Notes: a model not told the origin generated them from the letters alone. Positions 25,380 to 34,303 are shown, counted from the first letter of the stretch. The stretch is 64,000 bases of DNA from JAMZMI01 sp963848175 (GCA_963848175.1 CAWKCO010000007.1:62001-126000); one strand, 5' to 3'. Numbers and translations are program-made.

Positions 25380-26243
25380 ATGAGACAGCTTAAGATCAGT
25401 AAACAGATAACAAATAGGGAAAATGAGTCCCTGGATAGGTATCTCAATGAGATAGCAAAAGTTGAGCTAATTTCGCCTGAAGAAGAGGTGGGGTTAGCTC
25501 AACGTATTAAAGAGGGTGATCAAATTGCACTCGATAAGCTTACCAAAGCCAACCTTCGCTTTGTTGTATCTGTAGCAAAGCAATATCAAAATCAAGGTCT
25601 TACACTCGGAGACTTAATCAATGAAGGTAATTTAGGCCTGATCAAAGCGGCTCAACGTTTTGATGAAACCCGAGGCTTCAAATTCATTTCCTATGCAGTC
25701 TGGTGGATTCGCCAGTCTATTCTGCAATCCTTAGCAGAACAATCTCGCGTGGTTCGATTGCCGCTCAATAGGGTAGGTACTCAAAGCAAAGTTTCCAAAG
25801 CGTTTTCTGAATTGGAGCAAAAGCTCGAAAGAGAACCAACGGCTGACGAAATGGCTGAACTTCTGGATATGACAGCAGAAGAAGTGACAGACAGCATCCG
25901 TATTTCTGGTAGGCAGGTTTCAATGGACGCCCCGTTTTCTGGTAGTGAAGAAGGAAGTATGTTGGATGTGCTGGAAGACGAATCTGGTGACACGCCTGAT
26001 CGTTTACTACTTATAGATTCCCTTAAGCGCGAAGTGAAACGCATATTAGCGACGCTGACTGTGCGAGAAGGCGATGTGGTGATACTGTACTATGGCTTGA
26101 ATGGGAATGACTGTTTGACCTTGGAAGAAATTGGAGCAAGACTCAATCTCACGCGTGAACGTGTGCGTCAGATCAAAGAGAAAGCCATCAGAAGGTTGAG
26201 GAATAATGCGCGCAGCAAGACACTTCGACCATATTTGGGGTAG
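25380..26243 (+). CDS. rpoD: primary sigma factor RpoD/SigA, Bacteroidota short form
   Basis: 287 residues. No long N-terminal region 1.1; regions 1.2-2 begin SLDRYLNEIAKVELISPEEEVGLAQRIKEGD, and region 2.4 holds the core-binding and -10-recognition part FDETRGFKFISYAVWWIRQSILQ. Region 3 includes LPLNRVGTQSKVSKAFSELEQ, and region 4 ends with LTRERVRQIKEKAIRRLR. The compact form is characteristic of Bacteroidota, whose main sigma recognises the -33/-7 promoter type seen elsewhere in this window. It follows pnp by 57 bases, which contain a strong hairpin. Confidence 0.95.
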   Translation: MRQLKISKQITNRENESLDRYLNEIAKVELISPEEEVGLAQRIKEGDQIALDKLTKANLRFVVSVAKQYQNQGLTLGDLINEGNLGLIKAAQRFDETRGFKFISYAVWWIRQSILQSLAEQSRVVRLPLNRVGTQSKVSKAFSELEQKLEREPTADEMAELLDMTAEEVTDSIRISGRQVSMDAPFSGSEEGSMLDVLEDESGDTPDRLLLIDSLKREVKRILATLTVREGDVVILYYGLNGNDCLTLEEIGARLNLTRERVRQIKEKAIRRLRNNARSKTLRPYLG

Positions 26244-26327
26244 CCAATGTGTCAGGTTTACACTTTTTGGGCTTAATTTTGTTTCTTAGATCACAATCCA
26301 ATTTTAATAAGATAATTTTTAGATATA

Positions 26328-27285
26328 ATGGCGACTGAAAAAGTTAAAGTACTCATCATAGGTTCTGGTCCTGCGGGTTACACAGCAGCAATCTACGCTG
26401 CAAGAGCTGGGCTGAAGCCAGTGTTGTATCAAGGAGGTCAGCCTGGAGGTCAGCTTACCATTACTAATGATGTGGAGAACTATCCGGGCTATCCCGATGG
26501 TATCAATGGACCGCAAATGATGGTGGACTTTCAGAAGCAAGCCGAGCGTTTTGGGGCTGATATTCGATACGGGTTGGTTACAGGAGTAGATTTTTCTGGA
26601 TATCCTCATAAAGTAATCGTTGATGAAAAGACGGAAATTGAGGCAGAGTCTGTAATTATTTCTACTGGCGCGTCAGCCAAATGGCTAGGTCTGGAAAGTG
26701 AGCAACGACTGAATGGTAGAGGAGTTTCTGCTTGTGCGGTGTGCGATGGTTTTTTCTTTAGAGGACAGGATGTGGCCATAGTGGGTGGTGGTGATACTGC
26801 TGCAGAAGAAGCAACTTATCTTCTCCAAGCTTGTAAATAAAGTTTACATGCTCGTGCGAAGAGATGAAATGCGTGCTTCTAAAATCATGCAACAGCGTGT
26901 GTTGAATACACCAAATATCGAAGTGCTTTGGAATTCTGAAACAGATGAGATCTTAGGTGCTGAAGATGTAGAGGGTATGCGTATCAAGGATACTGAAACG
27001 GGCGAAAAACGAGATATAGCAATTCAAGGATTTTTTGTAGCTATTGGCCACAAGCCAAATACGGATATTTTCAAAGATTATCTTGATTTGGACGAAAGTG
27101 GGTACATCAAAGCTATTCCTGGAACTTCAAAAACTAAAGTAGAAGGAGTGTTTGCCACTGGTGATGCGCAGGATAGAGTGTACCGTCAGGCAGTGACTGC
27201 TGCAGGTTCAGGATGTATGGGTGCATTGGATGCTGAGCGATTTCTTGCAGCCAAGGAAATGGAAATGATGGAAACATCCGCTTGA
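26328..27285 (+). pseudogene. trxB: thioredoxin reductase, one frameshift
   Basis: The first 165 residues hold the FAD motif GSGPAGYTAA (12-21), GGQLTITNDVENYPG and the redox centre CAVC (136-139), then NADPH-site GGGDTAAEEATYL. One surplus base around 26820-26825 shifts the frame; removal gives ATYLSKLVNKVYMLVRRDEMRASK, and the other frame runs through EGVFATGDAQDRVYRQAVTAAGSGCMGALDAERF to 27285. Full length would be about 318 residues, normal for the family, and all motifs remain. An essential or near-essential enzyme with a single-base break suggests a sequencing error. The terminator at 27307 ends the unit. Confidence 0.85.
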
Positions 27286-27306
27286 TTGAATTGATTCTTT
27301 AAACAC

Positions 27307-27357
27307 AGCCATTTCAATAGGTAAATCATGTGATTCATTTATTGAAGTGGCTTTTTT
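27307..27357 (+). terminator. intrinsic terminator after trxB
   Basis: AGCCATTTCAATA (27307-27319) pairs with TATTGAAGTGGCT (27340-27352) apart from one G-U pair, followed by a T run to 27357. It overlaps the 5' end of the longest possible hslV frame, so hslV should start further on. Confidence 0.85.
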
Positions 27358-27377
27358 GTGAACAAAAAAGATTGAAA

Positions 27378-27920
27378 ATGGAAATGCCGAAGATATATGC
27401 GACCACCGTTCTTGCGGTGAAGCACAATGGACAAATAGCCATCGGGGCAGATGGACAAGCCACCATGGGTAATACAGTGGCCAAGAGCCATGTGAAGAAA
27501 ATTCGAAAGCTGGCGGACGGAAAGGTGGTCACAGGTTTTGCAGGTTCTACTGCAGATGCGTTTACTTTGCTCGATCGCTTTGATGAAAAGCTCAATGCTT
27601 ACTCTGGTAACCTGAAACGTGCCGCCGTAGAGTTGGCCAAGGATTGGCGAATGGATAAGTATCTACGTCAATTGGAGGCCATGATGATCGTGGCTGATAA
27701 AGATGAAATGCTGGTAATCTCTGGAACTGGCGATGTGCTAGAGCCAGACGAAGATGTGGCATCTATCGGTAGTGGAAGCATGTTTGCTAAATCTGCGGCT
27801 ATGGCTTTGAAAAAACATGCGCCCCATCTTACCGCCGAACAAATGGTAAAAGAAGGGTTAACGATTGCAGCAGATATCTGTATTTATACCAATCACAATC
27901 ACGTCATAGAGGTACTTTAA
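27378..27920 (+). CDS. hslV: ATP-dependent protease proteolytic subunit HslV
   Basis: 180 residues from the ATG at 27378 (another ATG is at 27384). The propeptide MEMPKIYA is followed by the catalytic threonine of TTVLAVKHNGQIAIGADGQ; threonine 9 would become the N-terminal nucleophile. GNTVAKSHVKKIRKL, GFAGSTADAFTLLDRF and SIGSGSMFAKSAA are family landmarks. It forms a dodecamer capped by the HslU ATPase, whose gene is not in this window. A longer frame from 27330 would start inside the trxB terminator and is rejected. Its 3' end overlaps the LacI remnant on the other strand by 17 bases. Confidence 0.93.
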   Translation: MEMPKIYATTVLAVKHNGQIAIGADGQATMGNTVAKSHVKKIRKLADGKVVTGFAGSTADAFTLLDRFDEKLNAYSGNLKRAAVELAKDWRMDKYLRQLEAMMIVADKDEMLVISGTGDVLEPDEDVASIGSGSMFAKSAAMALKKHAPHLTAEQMVKEGLTIAADICIYTNHNHVIEVL

Positions 27921-28159
27921 GTGCTCTTGATGTAGAAGCTCTGATCACTAATTCTGGCTCAATTACAATGCGCTTGGGTTGGTGATTTTTTAATATCTGA
28001 TTTAGTAATTCTTTGATGCGCCAATTGCCCCATTTCACTGCCTGTATTAGATACTGAGCTTAGCTGAGGTATGCAAATCTTGGAAATTGGCTCATCCGAA
28101 AATCCCATTACCATAACATCTTTAGGTATGTCGAAACCAAGAGAAAAGGGATCAGGCAA
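27904..28159 (-). pseudogene. C-terminal remnant of a LacI-family regulator
   Basis: Minus-strand reading GFDIPKDVMVMGFSDEPISKIC, IPQLSSVSN and GSEMGQLA is the C-terminal part of a LacI/PurR effector-binding domain. One surplus base near 28028 then shifts the frame to IKELLNQILKNHQPKRIVI, EPELVIRASTSR and the stop at 27904-27906, which is the usual LacI end (ELVIRASS-like). Everything before GFDIPKDVM is missing: no helix-turn-helix and no N-terminal subdomain is found upstream within 28160-28511. It is therefore a decayed regulator, plausibly once controlling the sugar transporter at 28512, which is divergent from it. Confidence 0.8.
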
Positions 28160-28511
28160 TATTTCTGGGGTAAGCCTTTATATGTTACAAAAAGGAATAA
28201 TAATGGGGTGTTGCGGATATACCATTTCCCCATTTATTCTAAGGAAAGGTGCGTTTTGGAGGGAGGAGCATGCAAAGAAAATGAAGGATACCCTTGACTT
28301 GGAATGCGACTTAACTAAGACTTGGAAATGAATTTATAGGATAAATACAATTCCTCTCCAACTTTTCCACTTGATCCGTAGTTCTTTTGAATATTGTAAA
28401 CAGTAGGCCATTGCGGTTGGATGTTTTGATCCATCGGGGTTGGTTTTTTTTGCCAATAATTGTTTATCGTTGGGGTTGGTAAATAAGTATTAGTGAAAAT
28501 TGATTCGATAG
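28160..28511. other. 352-base gap with possible gene debris upstream of the sugar transporter
   Basis: No intact gene. A plus-strand segment around 28245-28331 reads REEHAKKMKDTLDLECDLTKTWK and stop, which could be the tail of a lost gene, but I cannot assign it. GGTTGG occurs four times between 28405 and 28480 (for example CGGGGTTGG and GGGGTTGG). I saw no clear TAnnTTTG promoter. Confidence 0.4.
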
Positions 28512-29840
28512 ATGAATAAGAAATTATTGTTGGCAGCTATAACGGCTTCTCTTGCCGGCTTTCTCTTTGGTTTTGATACGGTGGTTATTTCTGGGGCAAA
28601 CCTGCCAATTAAAGCGTTATGGAATACTTCAGAATGGTTTCATGGGACATTCATCATGTCCATGGCTTTGTGGGGAACTGTAGTGGGTGCTTTGATAGCG
28701 GGAATACCAACGAATAAGTTCGGCAGGAAAAACACACTCATAGGAATTGGTGTGCTTTATTTCCTTTCTGCTGTTGGTTCGGGGCTAGCGCCAGATCCTT
28801 ATTTATTTTCTTTCTTTCGGTTCATCGGAGGTTTGGGAGTTGGAGTTTCTTCAATCGCTGTTCCAATCTATATTTCTGAAATATCTTCAGCCAGTAATCG
28901 CGGAAGGTTGGGAATCCTCTATCAATTCAACTTGGTTTTTGGAATTCTTATCGCTTTCATTTCCAATTATCTACTTCAAGGTTTGGGAGGGGAAAATGAT
29001 TGGCGTTGGATGCTTGGGGTGGAAGCCGTACCTGCATTTATATATACGATTTTGGTTTTTGGAATACCCAAAAGCCCTCGATGGCTTTTGGTGCATAAAG
29101 TGGATGCTCAAGCGGCTAAAGAAGTATTGGAAAAGTTATCTAGCAATCCAGAAGAATCACTTAAAACATTAACTGAAATAGAAGTGGATCACGAGCAGAC
29201 AAAGGATGATCATTCTTCTATTTTTGCACCAAAATATAGACGGTCGTTGATGCTCGCTTTCTTGATTGCCTTTTTTAATCAGGTCTCTGGAATCAACTTT
29301 ATTTTGTATTACGCACCTGAGATACTCCAAAAAGCGGGTTTTGGATCGTCAGATTCGCTGCTAAGTTCTATTTCTATTGGTGTGGTCAATATCCTTTTCA
29401 CTTTTATAGGTATGGTACTAATAGATAAAGCGGGCAGAAAACAGCTGATGTATATTGGTTCTTTTGGCTACATCGTCAGTCTTTTCATGGTTTCCTTTTC
29501 CTTTTATACCGAGGCTAGTCCAATATTCAAATTGATCTTTATTCTCACATTCATTGCTTCGCATGCGATAGGGCAGGGATCTGTTATCTGGATTTTTATT
29601 TCCGAAATTTTCCCCAACCGCGTGAGGGCGTATGGGCAAGCTTGGGGTAGTGGTACGCATTGGGTTTTTGCTGCATTGATTACTTTATTTGGAGCTGTGC
29701 TTATCAATTCATTTGAACCTTGGTTGGTTTTTGCGTTTTTCGGATTCTTTATGATTCTACAGCTTGTCTATACCCATTTCATGATGCCAGAGACCAAAGG
29801 AAAAACACTCGAAGAGTTGGAGCGAGAGCTATCTCAATAA
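28512..29840 (+). CDS. sugar:proton symporter, MFS sugar-porter family (XylE/AraE-like)
   Basis: 442 residues with 12 hydrophobic helices. Sugar-porter signatures: AGFLFGFDTVVISGA at the start, NKFGRKNTLIGIG between helices 2 and 3, IPKSPRWLL at the end of helix 6, NQVSGINFILYYAPEIL in helix 7, DKAGRKQLMYIG and the C-terminal MPETKGKTLEELE. It takes up a hexose or pentose with protons. It stands alone, facing away from the LacI remnant, which suggests a formerly regulated operon. Its stop is followed by the convergent tRNA-Pro unit. Confidence 0.92.
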   Translation: MNKKLLLAAITASLAGFLFGFDTVVISGANLPIKALWNTSEWFHGTFIMSMALWGTVVGALIAGIPTNKFGRKNTLIGIGVLYFLSAVGSGLAPDPYLFSFFRFIGGLGVGVSSIAVPIYISEISSASNRGRLGILYQFNLVFGILIAFISNYLLQGLGGENDWRWMLGVEAVPAFIYTILVFGIPKSPRWLLVHKVDAQAAKEVLEKLSSNPEESLKTLTEIEVDHEQTKDDHSSIFAPKYRRSLMLAFLIAFFNQVSGINFILYYAPEILQKAGFGSSDSLLSSISIGVVNILFTFIGMVLIDKAGRKQLMYIGSFGYIVSLFMVSFSFYTEASPIFKLIFILTFIASHAIGQGSVIWIFISEIFPNRVRAYGQAWGSGTHWVFAALITLFGAVLINSFEPWLVFAFFGFFMILQLVYTHFMMPETKGKTLEELERELSQ

Positions 29841-30014
29841 GCATGTTTTAGATAAGATAGGTGTTTGCGCGCGAGATTTTGTGAGTGATATCCACGACTG
29901 CTTAATTCTCAGCTTTTCTTCTTGCTAGGATGGAATGTTGAGTGAGGTTTATAATTCTGTTCTTTTGAGAGCTTGATCCTGTTTCTTTGGATCAAGCAAT
30001 ATTTCTGGGCATAA

Positions 30015-30041
30015 AAAAACCTACTCAAAGAGTAGGTTTTT
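30015..30041 (-). terminator. terminator of tRNA-Pro, symmetric
   Basis: AAAAACCTACTC (30015-30026) and GAGTAGGTTTTT (30030-30041) form a perfect 12-bp arm pair around AAA. A- and T-runs lie on both sides, so it works in either direction; it lies 5 bases past the tRNA 3' end. Confidence 0.88.
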
Positions 30042-30045
30042 GATG

Positions 30046-30119
30046 TCGGGGCGGCAGGATTCGAACCTACGACCCCCTGGTCCCAAACCAGGTACACTAC
30101 CGGACTGTGCTACGCCCCG
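30046..30119 (-). tRNA. tRNA-Pro (anticodon TGG)
   Basis: Minus-strand cloverleaf of 74 bases: acceptor CGGGGCG pairs with CGCCCCG, D arm TAGCACAGTCCGGTAGTG, anticodon stem CCTGG/CCAGG with loop TTTGGGA, T arm GGTTCGAATCC. CCA is not encoded. It sits in its own unit between a shared promoter box and a terminator. Confidence 0.96.
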
Positions 30120-30144
30120 AACTTGACGTTTCCGTTGTTGATTG

Positions 30145-30167
30145 CTCTGAAACGGAGTGCAAATGTA
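30145..30167 (-). promoter_or_regulatory. tRNA-Pro promoter and leader box
   Basis: On the minus strand TACATTTGCACTCC followed by GTTTCAGAG. The TACATTTG part (30160-30167) is a -7 box. It matches the box in front of tRNA-Met at 22 of 23 positions. Confidence 0.7.
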
Positions 30168-30474
30168 GAATTATTTTTTGTATTAAAAAGTGCCTCTAAC
30201 AAAATATTTGAAAAATATTTATTCCAGAATCACCCGCAGATGTCGGTTTAGTTGAGATTCAAAATTCAACTCGTTGATTTACAATTTTTTGCACTTTATA
30301 TCTCCGTTTTTTAAAGGAGAAAGTCTAGTGAAAATATTTTTTAAAAACTTAAATAACTTACCGACTTCAATCGATTCAGACTATTATCAATTCTTAAATA
30401 ATGGGCTAACTTCGTGATCGTTCGGTTATCGAACTATTTTGTGTTATGAAGAACATTGAAGTTGATTTTGTGCG
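30168..30474. other. 307-base gap with a possible 29-residue open frame
   Basis: Between the tRNA promoter and the BatA-type gene. AAAGGAGAAAG at 30313-30323 is a strong ribosome-binding site 4 bases before a GTG (30328) that opens a 29-codon frame (KIFFKNLNNLPTSID) ending at 30417. Translation is uncertain. GTTCG/CGAAC near 30419-30433 is a small hairpin just before the next gene. Confidence 0.3.
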
Positions 30475-32445
30475 ATGACATTTCTTAATCCAGCAGCTTT
30501 TTGGGGGCTTTTATTGATAGCAATACCTATCATCATTCATCTCTTTAATTTCAGGAGGGTAAAGAAGCTGTATTTTTCGAATGTGGCGTTTCTCAATGCC
30601 ATCAAGAGTCAGTCCAGTTCTAAGTCTACACTAAAGAAGCTATTGGTGTTACTTGCAAGGATTTTGGCTATCGTAGCGCTTGTATTGGCCTTTGCTCAGC
30701 CAGTCGGCAAAACGGAATCCATCTCTGCTGGCAAATCCACAGGGTATTATCTTGACAACTCACTGAGTATGGGCAGAAGGGCAGATAGTGGAAATGATCT
30801 TTTGACAGAAGCGATCAACTTGACAGAATCACTGATAGAAGAGCACGATGACAATGCTTCATTGGCGTTTACCACCACGGATTTCGATGAATACTATCGA
30901 CCATTGCTCAAAAAGAAATTGAGTGAGGCGCTTTCAGAAGTAACCTTTTCCACAAAGGCCGTATCAGCAGAGCAAATCCAAAATAAAATCTTGAGAATAG
31001 ATCCATCTGTGGACGAATTAGTCCTTGTTTCAGATTTTCAAAAAAGCACCCTTGGACAGATACAGGAAGTTTTGGCCGATACCAGCATGCAGTTTCACCT
31101 CTATCGACTCAATGCAGAAAATACTGCCAATTTATACGTTGATTCGGTTGTCCTTGACAACCCCATTGGTTTGCCTACTAAAAATAGTATCGGGGTAAGG
31201 ATTACAAACACGGGAGCTAGCGAGGTAAGTGGTGTTTTGCTAAAGCTATTAAGGGATGGTAGTCAATTGGCATCATTTACCGAGGATTTCGCTTCCGCAA
31301 GTTCTACTTGGGTAAATATTGAATTACCCATCAATGGCGCACTGTCAGGAAAATATGAGTTGGAGATAGAAGATCGTGATTATCTGCATGATAATAAAAC
31401 CTACTTTGTGATCAATGATTTTGAACGCCCAGTGGTTTATCAGATTTATGAAAGTAGCGTCAATCCTTCTATTAAGGCCGTTTATTCTAATAAAGAGTAT
31501 TTTGATTTGAAAATTGTTGATCTGGGTAAGATTAGTTCTTCGGACATGCTGAAAGCAGATTTGATCGTTCTGGATCATTTGAATAGTGTTCCAGCGTGGT
31601 TGATCAATCAACTAAAGGATTTTGATCAAAGTATAATAGTTTTTCCAGGTGCAAAATTGGATGTTTCGGGAGTGAATGCGTTGTTCGCTTCGTCTATGGT
31701 ATTGGTTTCTGATACCAATCGCTATGAAATGTCGACGAGTAGTTTACAGCACCCATTTTTTCAATCAGTATTTTCTAAGCCTGATGAAAAGGCCGGTATG
31801 CCATGGATCAAGCAGACTTTCTTGCTGTCGAGACCGAAGGATGCTGTGCTGAAAACGGCTCTCAATAGAGTCGTCTTGGCAGATTATGGCCGCAATCGGT
31901 TTGTGTTTTCCAGCCCACTCACCGATCGTTATACCAATTTTCACAAGCATGGACTGTTTTTGCCATTGATGTACAAGGTGTCCATGTCCAGTCGAAATAG
32001 TCCAGTATTATCCTATCGTTTAAATGATCGGTTGATTTCAATAGGCAATGACTCTACCATGACAGCAGGAGAAGTTAGGTTGCATGGCGGAGGTATGGTG
32101 GCAGTGCCATCTATATATTCCCTGGATAATAAGATGTTTATGGAAATACCTTCAGTGTTGGAGAAGCCTGGCTTTTATATGCTCACGAGTAAAAAAGACA
32201 CACTTCGCACTTTAGCTTTCAATTTGCCATCCAATGAGTCTAAAATGGAGTTGCTCAGTGAAGATGAATGGCAAAGTTTGGCACAAGGACGTGAGCATGT
32301 ACATCTCTATGATGTGAAAGATGTGGACGCCTTTTCTGATAACATCACTTCTGAGCGAGAAGGAGTTCCTTTATGGAAATATGCATTACTTTTGGCCTTG
32401 ATTTTTTTGACCGCAGAATTGACAATGCTCAGACTGTTTAGGTGA
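30475..32445 (+). CDS. BatA-type protein with N-terminal double-transmembrane domain
   Basis: 656 residues. The first 80 carry the BatA N-terminal domain: FLNPAAFWGLLLIAIPIIIHLFNFRRVKK with two helices (8-25 and 55-75), and the last helix is WKYALLLALIFLTAELTMLRLF. Between lies a large extracytoplasmic part beginning GKSTGYYLDNSLSMGRRADSGND, which is von Willebrand-like (DNSLSMG in place of the usual metal-site DxSxS), and an Ig-like segment after it. In Bacteroidota such genes sit with MoxR/Bat aerotolerance clusters, but here it stands with pyrimidine-like and membrane genes. The function is unknown. It is followed by 84 bases to the dihydroorotase-like gene. Confidence 0.85.
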   Translation: MTFLNPAAFWGLLLIAIPIIIHLFNFRRVKKLYFSNVAFLNAIKSQSSSKSTLKKLLVLLARILAIVALVLAFAQPVGKTESISAGKSTGYYLDNSLSMGRRADSGNDLLTEAINLTESLIEEHDDNASLAFTTTDFDEYYRPLLKKKLSEALSEVTFSTKAVSAEQIQNKILRIDPSVDELVLVSDFQKSTLGQIQEVLADTSMQFHLYRLNAENTANLYVDSVVLDNPIGLPTKNSIGVRITNTGASEVSGVLLKLLRDGSQLASFTEDFASASSTWVNIELPINGALSGKYELEIEDRDYLHDNKTYFVINDFERPVVYQIYESSVNPSIKAVYSNKEYFDLKIVDLGKISSSDMLKADLIVLDHLNSVPAWLINQLKDFDQSIIVFPGAKLDVSGVNALFASSMVLVSDTNRYEMSTSSLQHPFFQSVFSKPDEKAGMPWIKQTFLLSRPKDAVLKTALNRVVLADYGRNRFVFSSPLTDRYTNFHKHGLFLPLMYKVSMSSRNSPVLSYRLNDRLISIGNDSTMTAGEVRLHGGGMVAVPSIYSLDNKMFMEIPSVLEKPGFYMLTSKKDTLRTLAFNLPSNESKMELLSEDEWQSLAQGREHVHLYDVKDVDAFSDNITSEREGVPLWKYALLLALIFLTAELTMLRLFR

Positions 32446-32529
32446 AAAAGGAATAGGATTCAACTTTGATTTTTATTGATTCAGAGTTTAGGTTATTAAA
32501 AAGAAATTCCTTTACCAATTCATAAAAGA

Positions 32530-33783
32530 ATGAAATTACGACTGGCCAACGCTACGATTTTCGATCCCACATCATCCTTTCATTTGCAACAGACCAATCT
32601 TTTGATTGAAGATGGGATCATTACGCAGATAGGAGAAATAGGAGAGGGCAAAGCCATCGACTTGAAGGGTAAAATTTTAGCTCCAGGTTGGGTGGATATT
32701 TTTGCCAACTTTAATGAGCCTGGATTGGAGCACAAAGAGGATTTGCGATCGGGTTCGGCTGCTGCGGCAGCTGGAGGTTTTACGGATGTATGTCTGATCC
32801 CCAACACCAGCCCTGTGGTAGAGTCTAAAGGAGCGGTGCAGTATATTAAAGCAAAATCCAAAGAGGTAGACTTGTGGCCGATGGGCGCAGTGAGCGAAGA
32901 AGCTAAAGGGGAAAACCTGACAGAAATATTGGATTTGCAGCTTCACGGAGCTGTGGCTTTTACGGATGGTCTTAACCCGATTTGGAATTCTGAGTTGCTT
33001 TTGAAAGCGCTGCAATATGTACAGAAATTCAATGGTTTGGTCATAACCCGTCCTCAAGATGTAGGGCTTGGCAGGCATACCCAGATGCATGAAGGAACAA
33101 TAAGTACGGAGCTTGGAATGACGGGCGAGCCTTCCTTGTCAGAGTTCATAACAATTCAGAGGGATATTGAAATTCTCAAATATGTAGGTGGCAAGATTCA
33201 CTTTTCACAGGTCTCCAGCGAACGATCTGTGAGTTTGATCAAAAATGCTAAAAGCGCTGGACTTAATGTGACTTGTGATGTGTCTATCAATCATTTGTTG
33301 TTTACCGAAAATGATTTGGAATCCTTTGATACGAATTTTAAAGTGTCACCCCCGCTGCGGAGAGAGCGGGACAGAAAGGCCTTAATCAAGGGGTTAAGCA
33401 CTGGTGTGATAGACGCTATTTGCAGCGCTCATCAGCCTCATGATCAGGAGTGCAAACAATTGGAGTTTGATCTCGCTGATTTTGGCGTTATCGGTATTCA
33501 AACGGTTTATCCTGCTTTGCTTCATATTCAGGATGAGCTTCCATTGGATGTGGCTTTTGAAAAGCTCAGTGCAGGTCCTCGTCGGGTTTTAGGTTTTGAA
33601 CCAATCACTATTGCCGTAGGATCTAAGGCCAAATTGGCAGTTTTCGATCCAGAAGAAGAGTGGATTTTCAATGGAAAAACCAATAAGTCCAAATCTCAAA
33701 ATTCTCCATTTATCGGTCAGAAGCTAAAGGGACGAGCACTTGGTGTCATCAACAAAGAAACAGTAACACTTCCAAAACTTTAA
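32530..33783 (+). CDS. dihydroorotase-like amidohydrolase lacking metal ligands
   Basis: 417 residues of the dihydroorotase class: GKILAPGWVDIFANFNEPGLEHKEDLRSG, FTDVCLIPNTSPVV and a C-terminal beta-sandwich piece. The DxHxHxRxPG metal signature is altered to DIFANFNEPG (residues 56-65): both histidines and the arginine are replaced, and the later SDHAPH-type site reads SAHQPH (about 300). It therefore resembles the non-catalytic PyrC' / PyrX-type proteins, which stabilise aspartate carbamoyltransferase in some bacteria. Similar second copies occur in Bacteroidota. No pyrB is near. It leads a run of tightly spaced genes (1-base gap to the next). Confidence 0.85.
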   Translation: MKLRLANATIFDPTSSFHLQQTNLLIEDGIITQIGEIGEGKAIDLKGKILAPGWVDIFANFNEPGLEHKEDLRSGSAAAAAGGFTDVCLIPNTSPVVESKGAVQYIKAKSKEVDLWPMGAVSEEAKGENLTEILDLQLHGAVAFTDGLNPIWNSELLLKALQYVQKFNGLVITRPQDVGLGRHTQMHEGTISTELGMTGEPSLSEFITIQRDIEILKYVGGKIHFSQVSSERSVSLIKNAKSAGLNVTCDVSINHLLFTENDLESFDTNFKVSPPLRRERDRKALIKGLSTGVIDAICSAHQPHDQECKQLEFDLADFGVIGIQTVYPALLHIQDELPLDVAFEKLSAGPRRVLGFEPITIAVGSKAKLAVFDPEEEWIFNGKTNKSKSQNSPFIGQKLKGRALGVINKETVTLPKL

Positions 33784-33784
33784 G

Positions 33785-34303
33785 ATGTTAAAGACATCCA
33801 TCAAATACGCACTATTCTGTAGTGTTTTTCTTATCGTCATCTTTCATGTATCCGATTACTTCGGTATCAATCCTTTGATGAATGTAGTTCATCTGGTTTT
33901 TGATCTGATGATTTTCAGCATATTCATCTTTTTTGGAACGAAAGAGTTTAAAGTAGATCAGGAAAATGAAGTGCTGCATTTTTGGCAAGGCATGACCATA
34001 GGTTTTAATATCTACCTTATTGCTACGGCGTTTTTTTCACTTTATTTGCTGATTTATTTTCAGTTTAGCGTAAGTGCCGTTATTGATTATCAAGAATCTG
34101 CAACGAATTTTTTGCTGGAAAAAAGAGACATTTACGAAGAGAAAATTGGAGCGGAAGCCTTTCAAGCTCAACTGGATGGCATAGCTTCGGTTAAATGGAA
34201 TGACCTTGTTTTGAGTGCTGCCTTGAAAAAAATATTGGCTGGATTCTTTATTACCCCTGTGATATCCATAATTTTAAGAAAACAACAAAACCAATTACTA
34301 TGA
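33785..34303 (+). CDS. DUF4199-like membrane protein, first copy
   Basis: 172 residues, four predicted helices (about 5-25, 33-50, 68-95, 148-166) with a charged helical loop (ESATNFLLEKRDIYEEKIGAEAFQ) between the third and fourth. The layout resembles the DUF4199 proteins of Bacteroidota and that of the next gene, though identity is low. The stop overlaps the next ATG as ATGA (34300-34303), so translation is coupled. Role unknown; it lies 1 base after the dihydroorotase-like gene. Confidence 0.6.
   Translation: MLKTSIKYALFCSVFLIVIFHVSDYFGINPLMNVVHLVFDLMIFSIFIFFGTKEFKVDQENEVLHFWQGMTIGFNIYLIATAFFSLYLLIYFQFSVSAVIDYQESATNFLLEKRDIYEEKIGAEAFQAQLDGIASVKWNDLVLSAALKKILAGFFITPVISIILRKQQNQLL

Noticed and set aside
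27330..27377. An earlier start for hslV
   Set aside because: It would lie inside the trxB terminator stem, and homologues begin a few residues before the catalytic threonine, as the ATG at 27378 does.
28071..28331. A plus-strand open frame of 86 codons
   Set aside because: Its first part is the reverse of the LacI remnant, and the last part is only possible debris; no domain is recognised.
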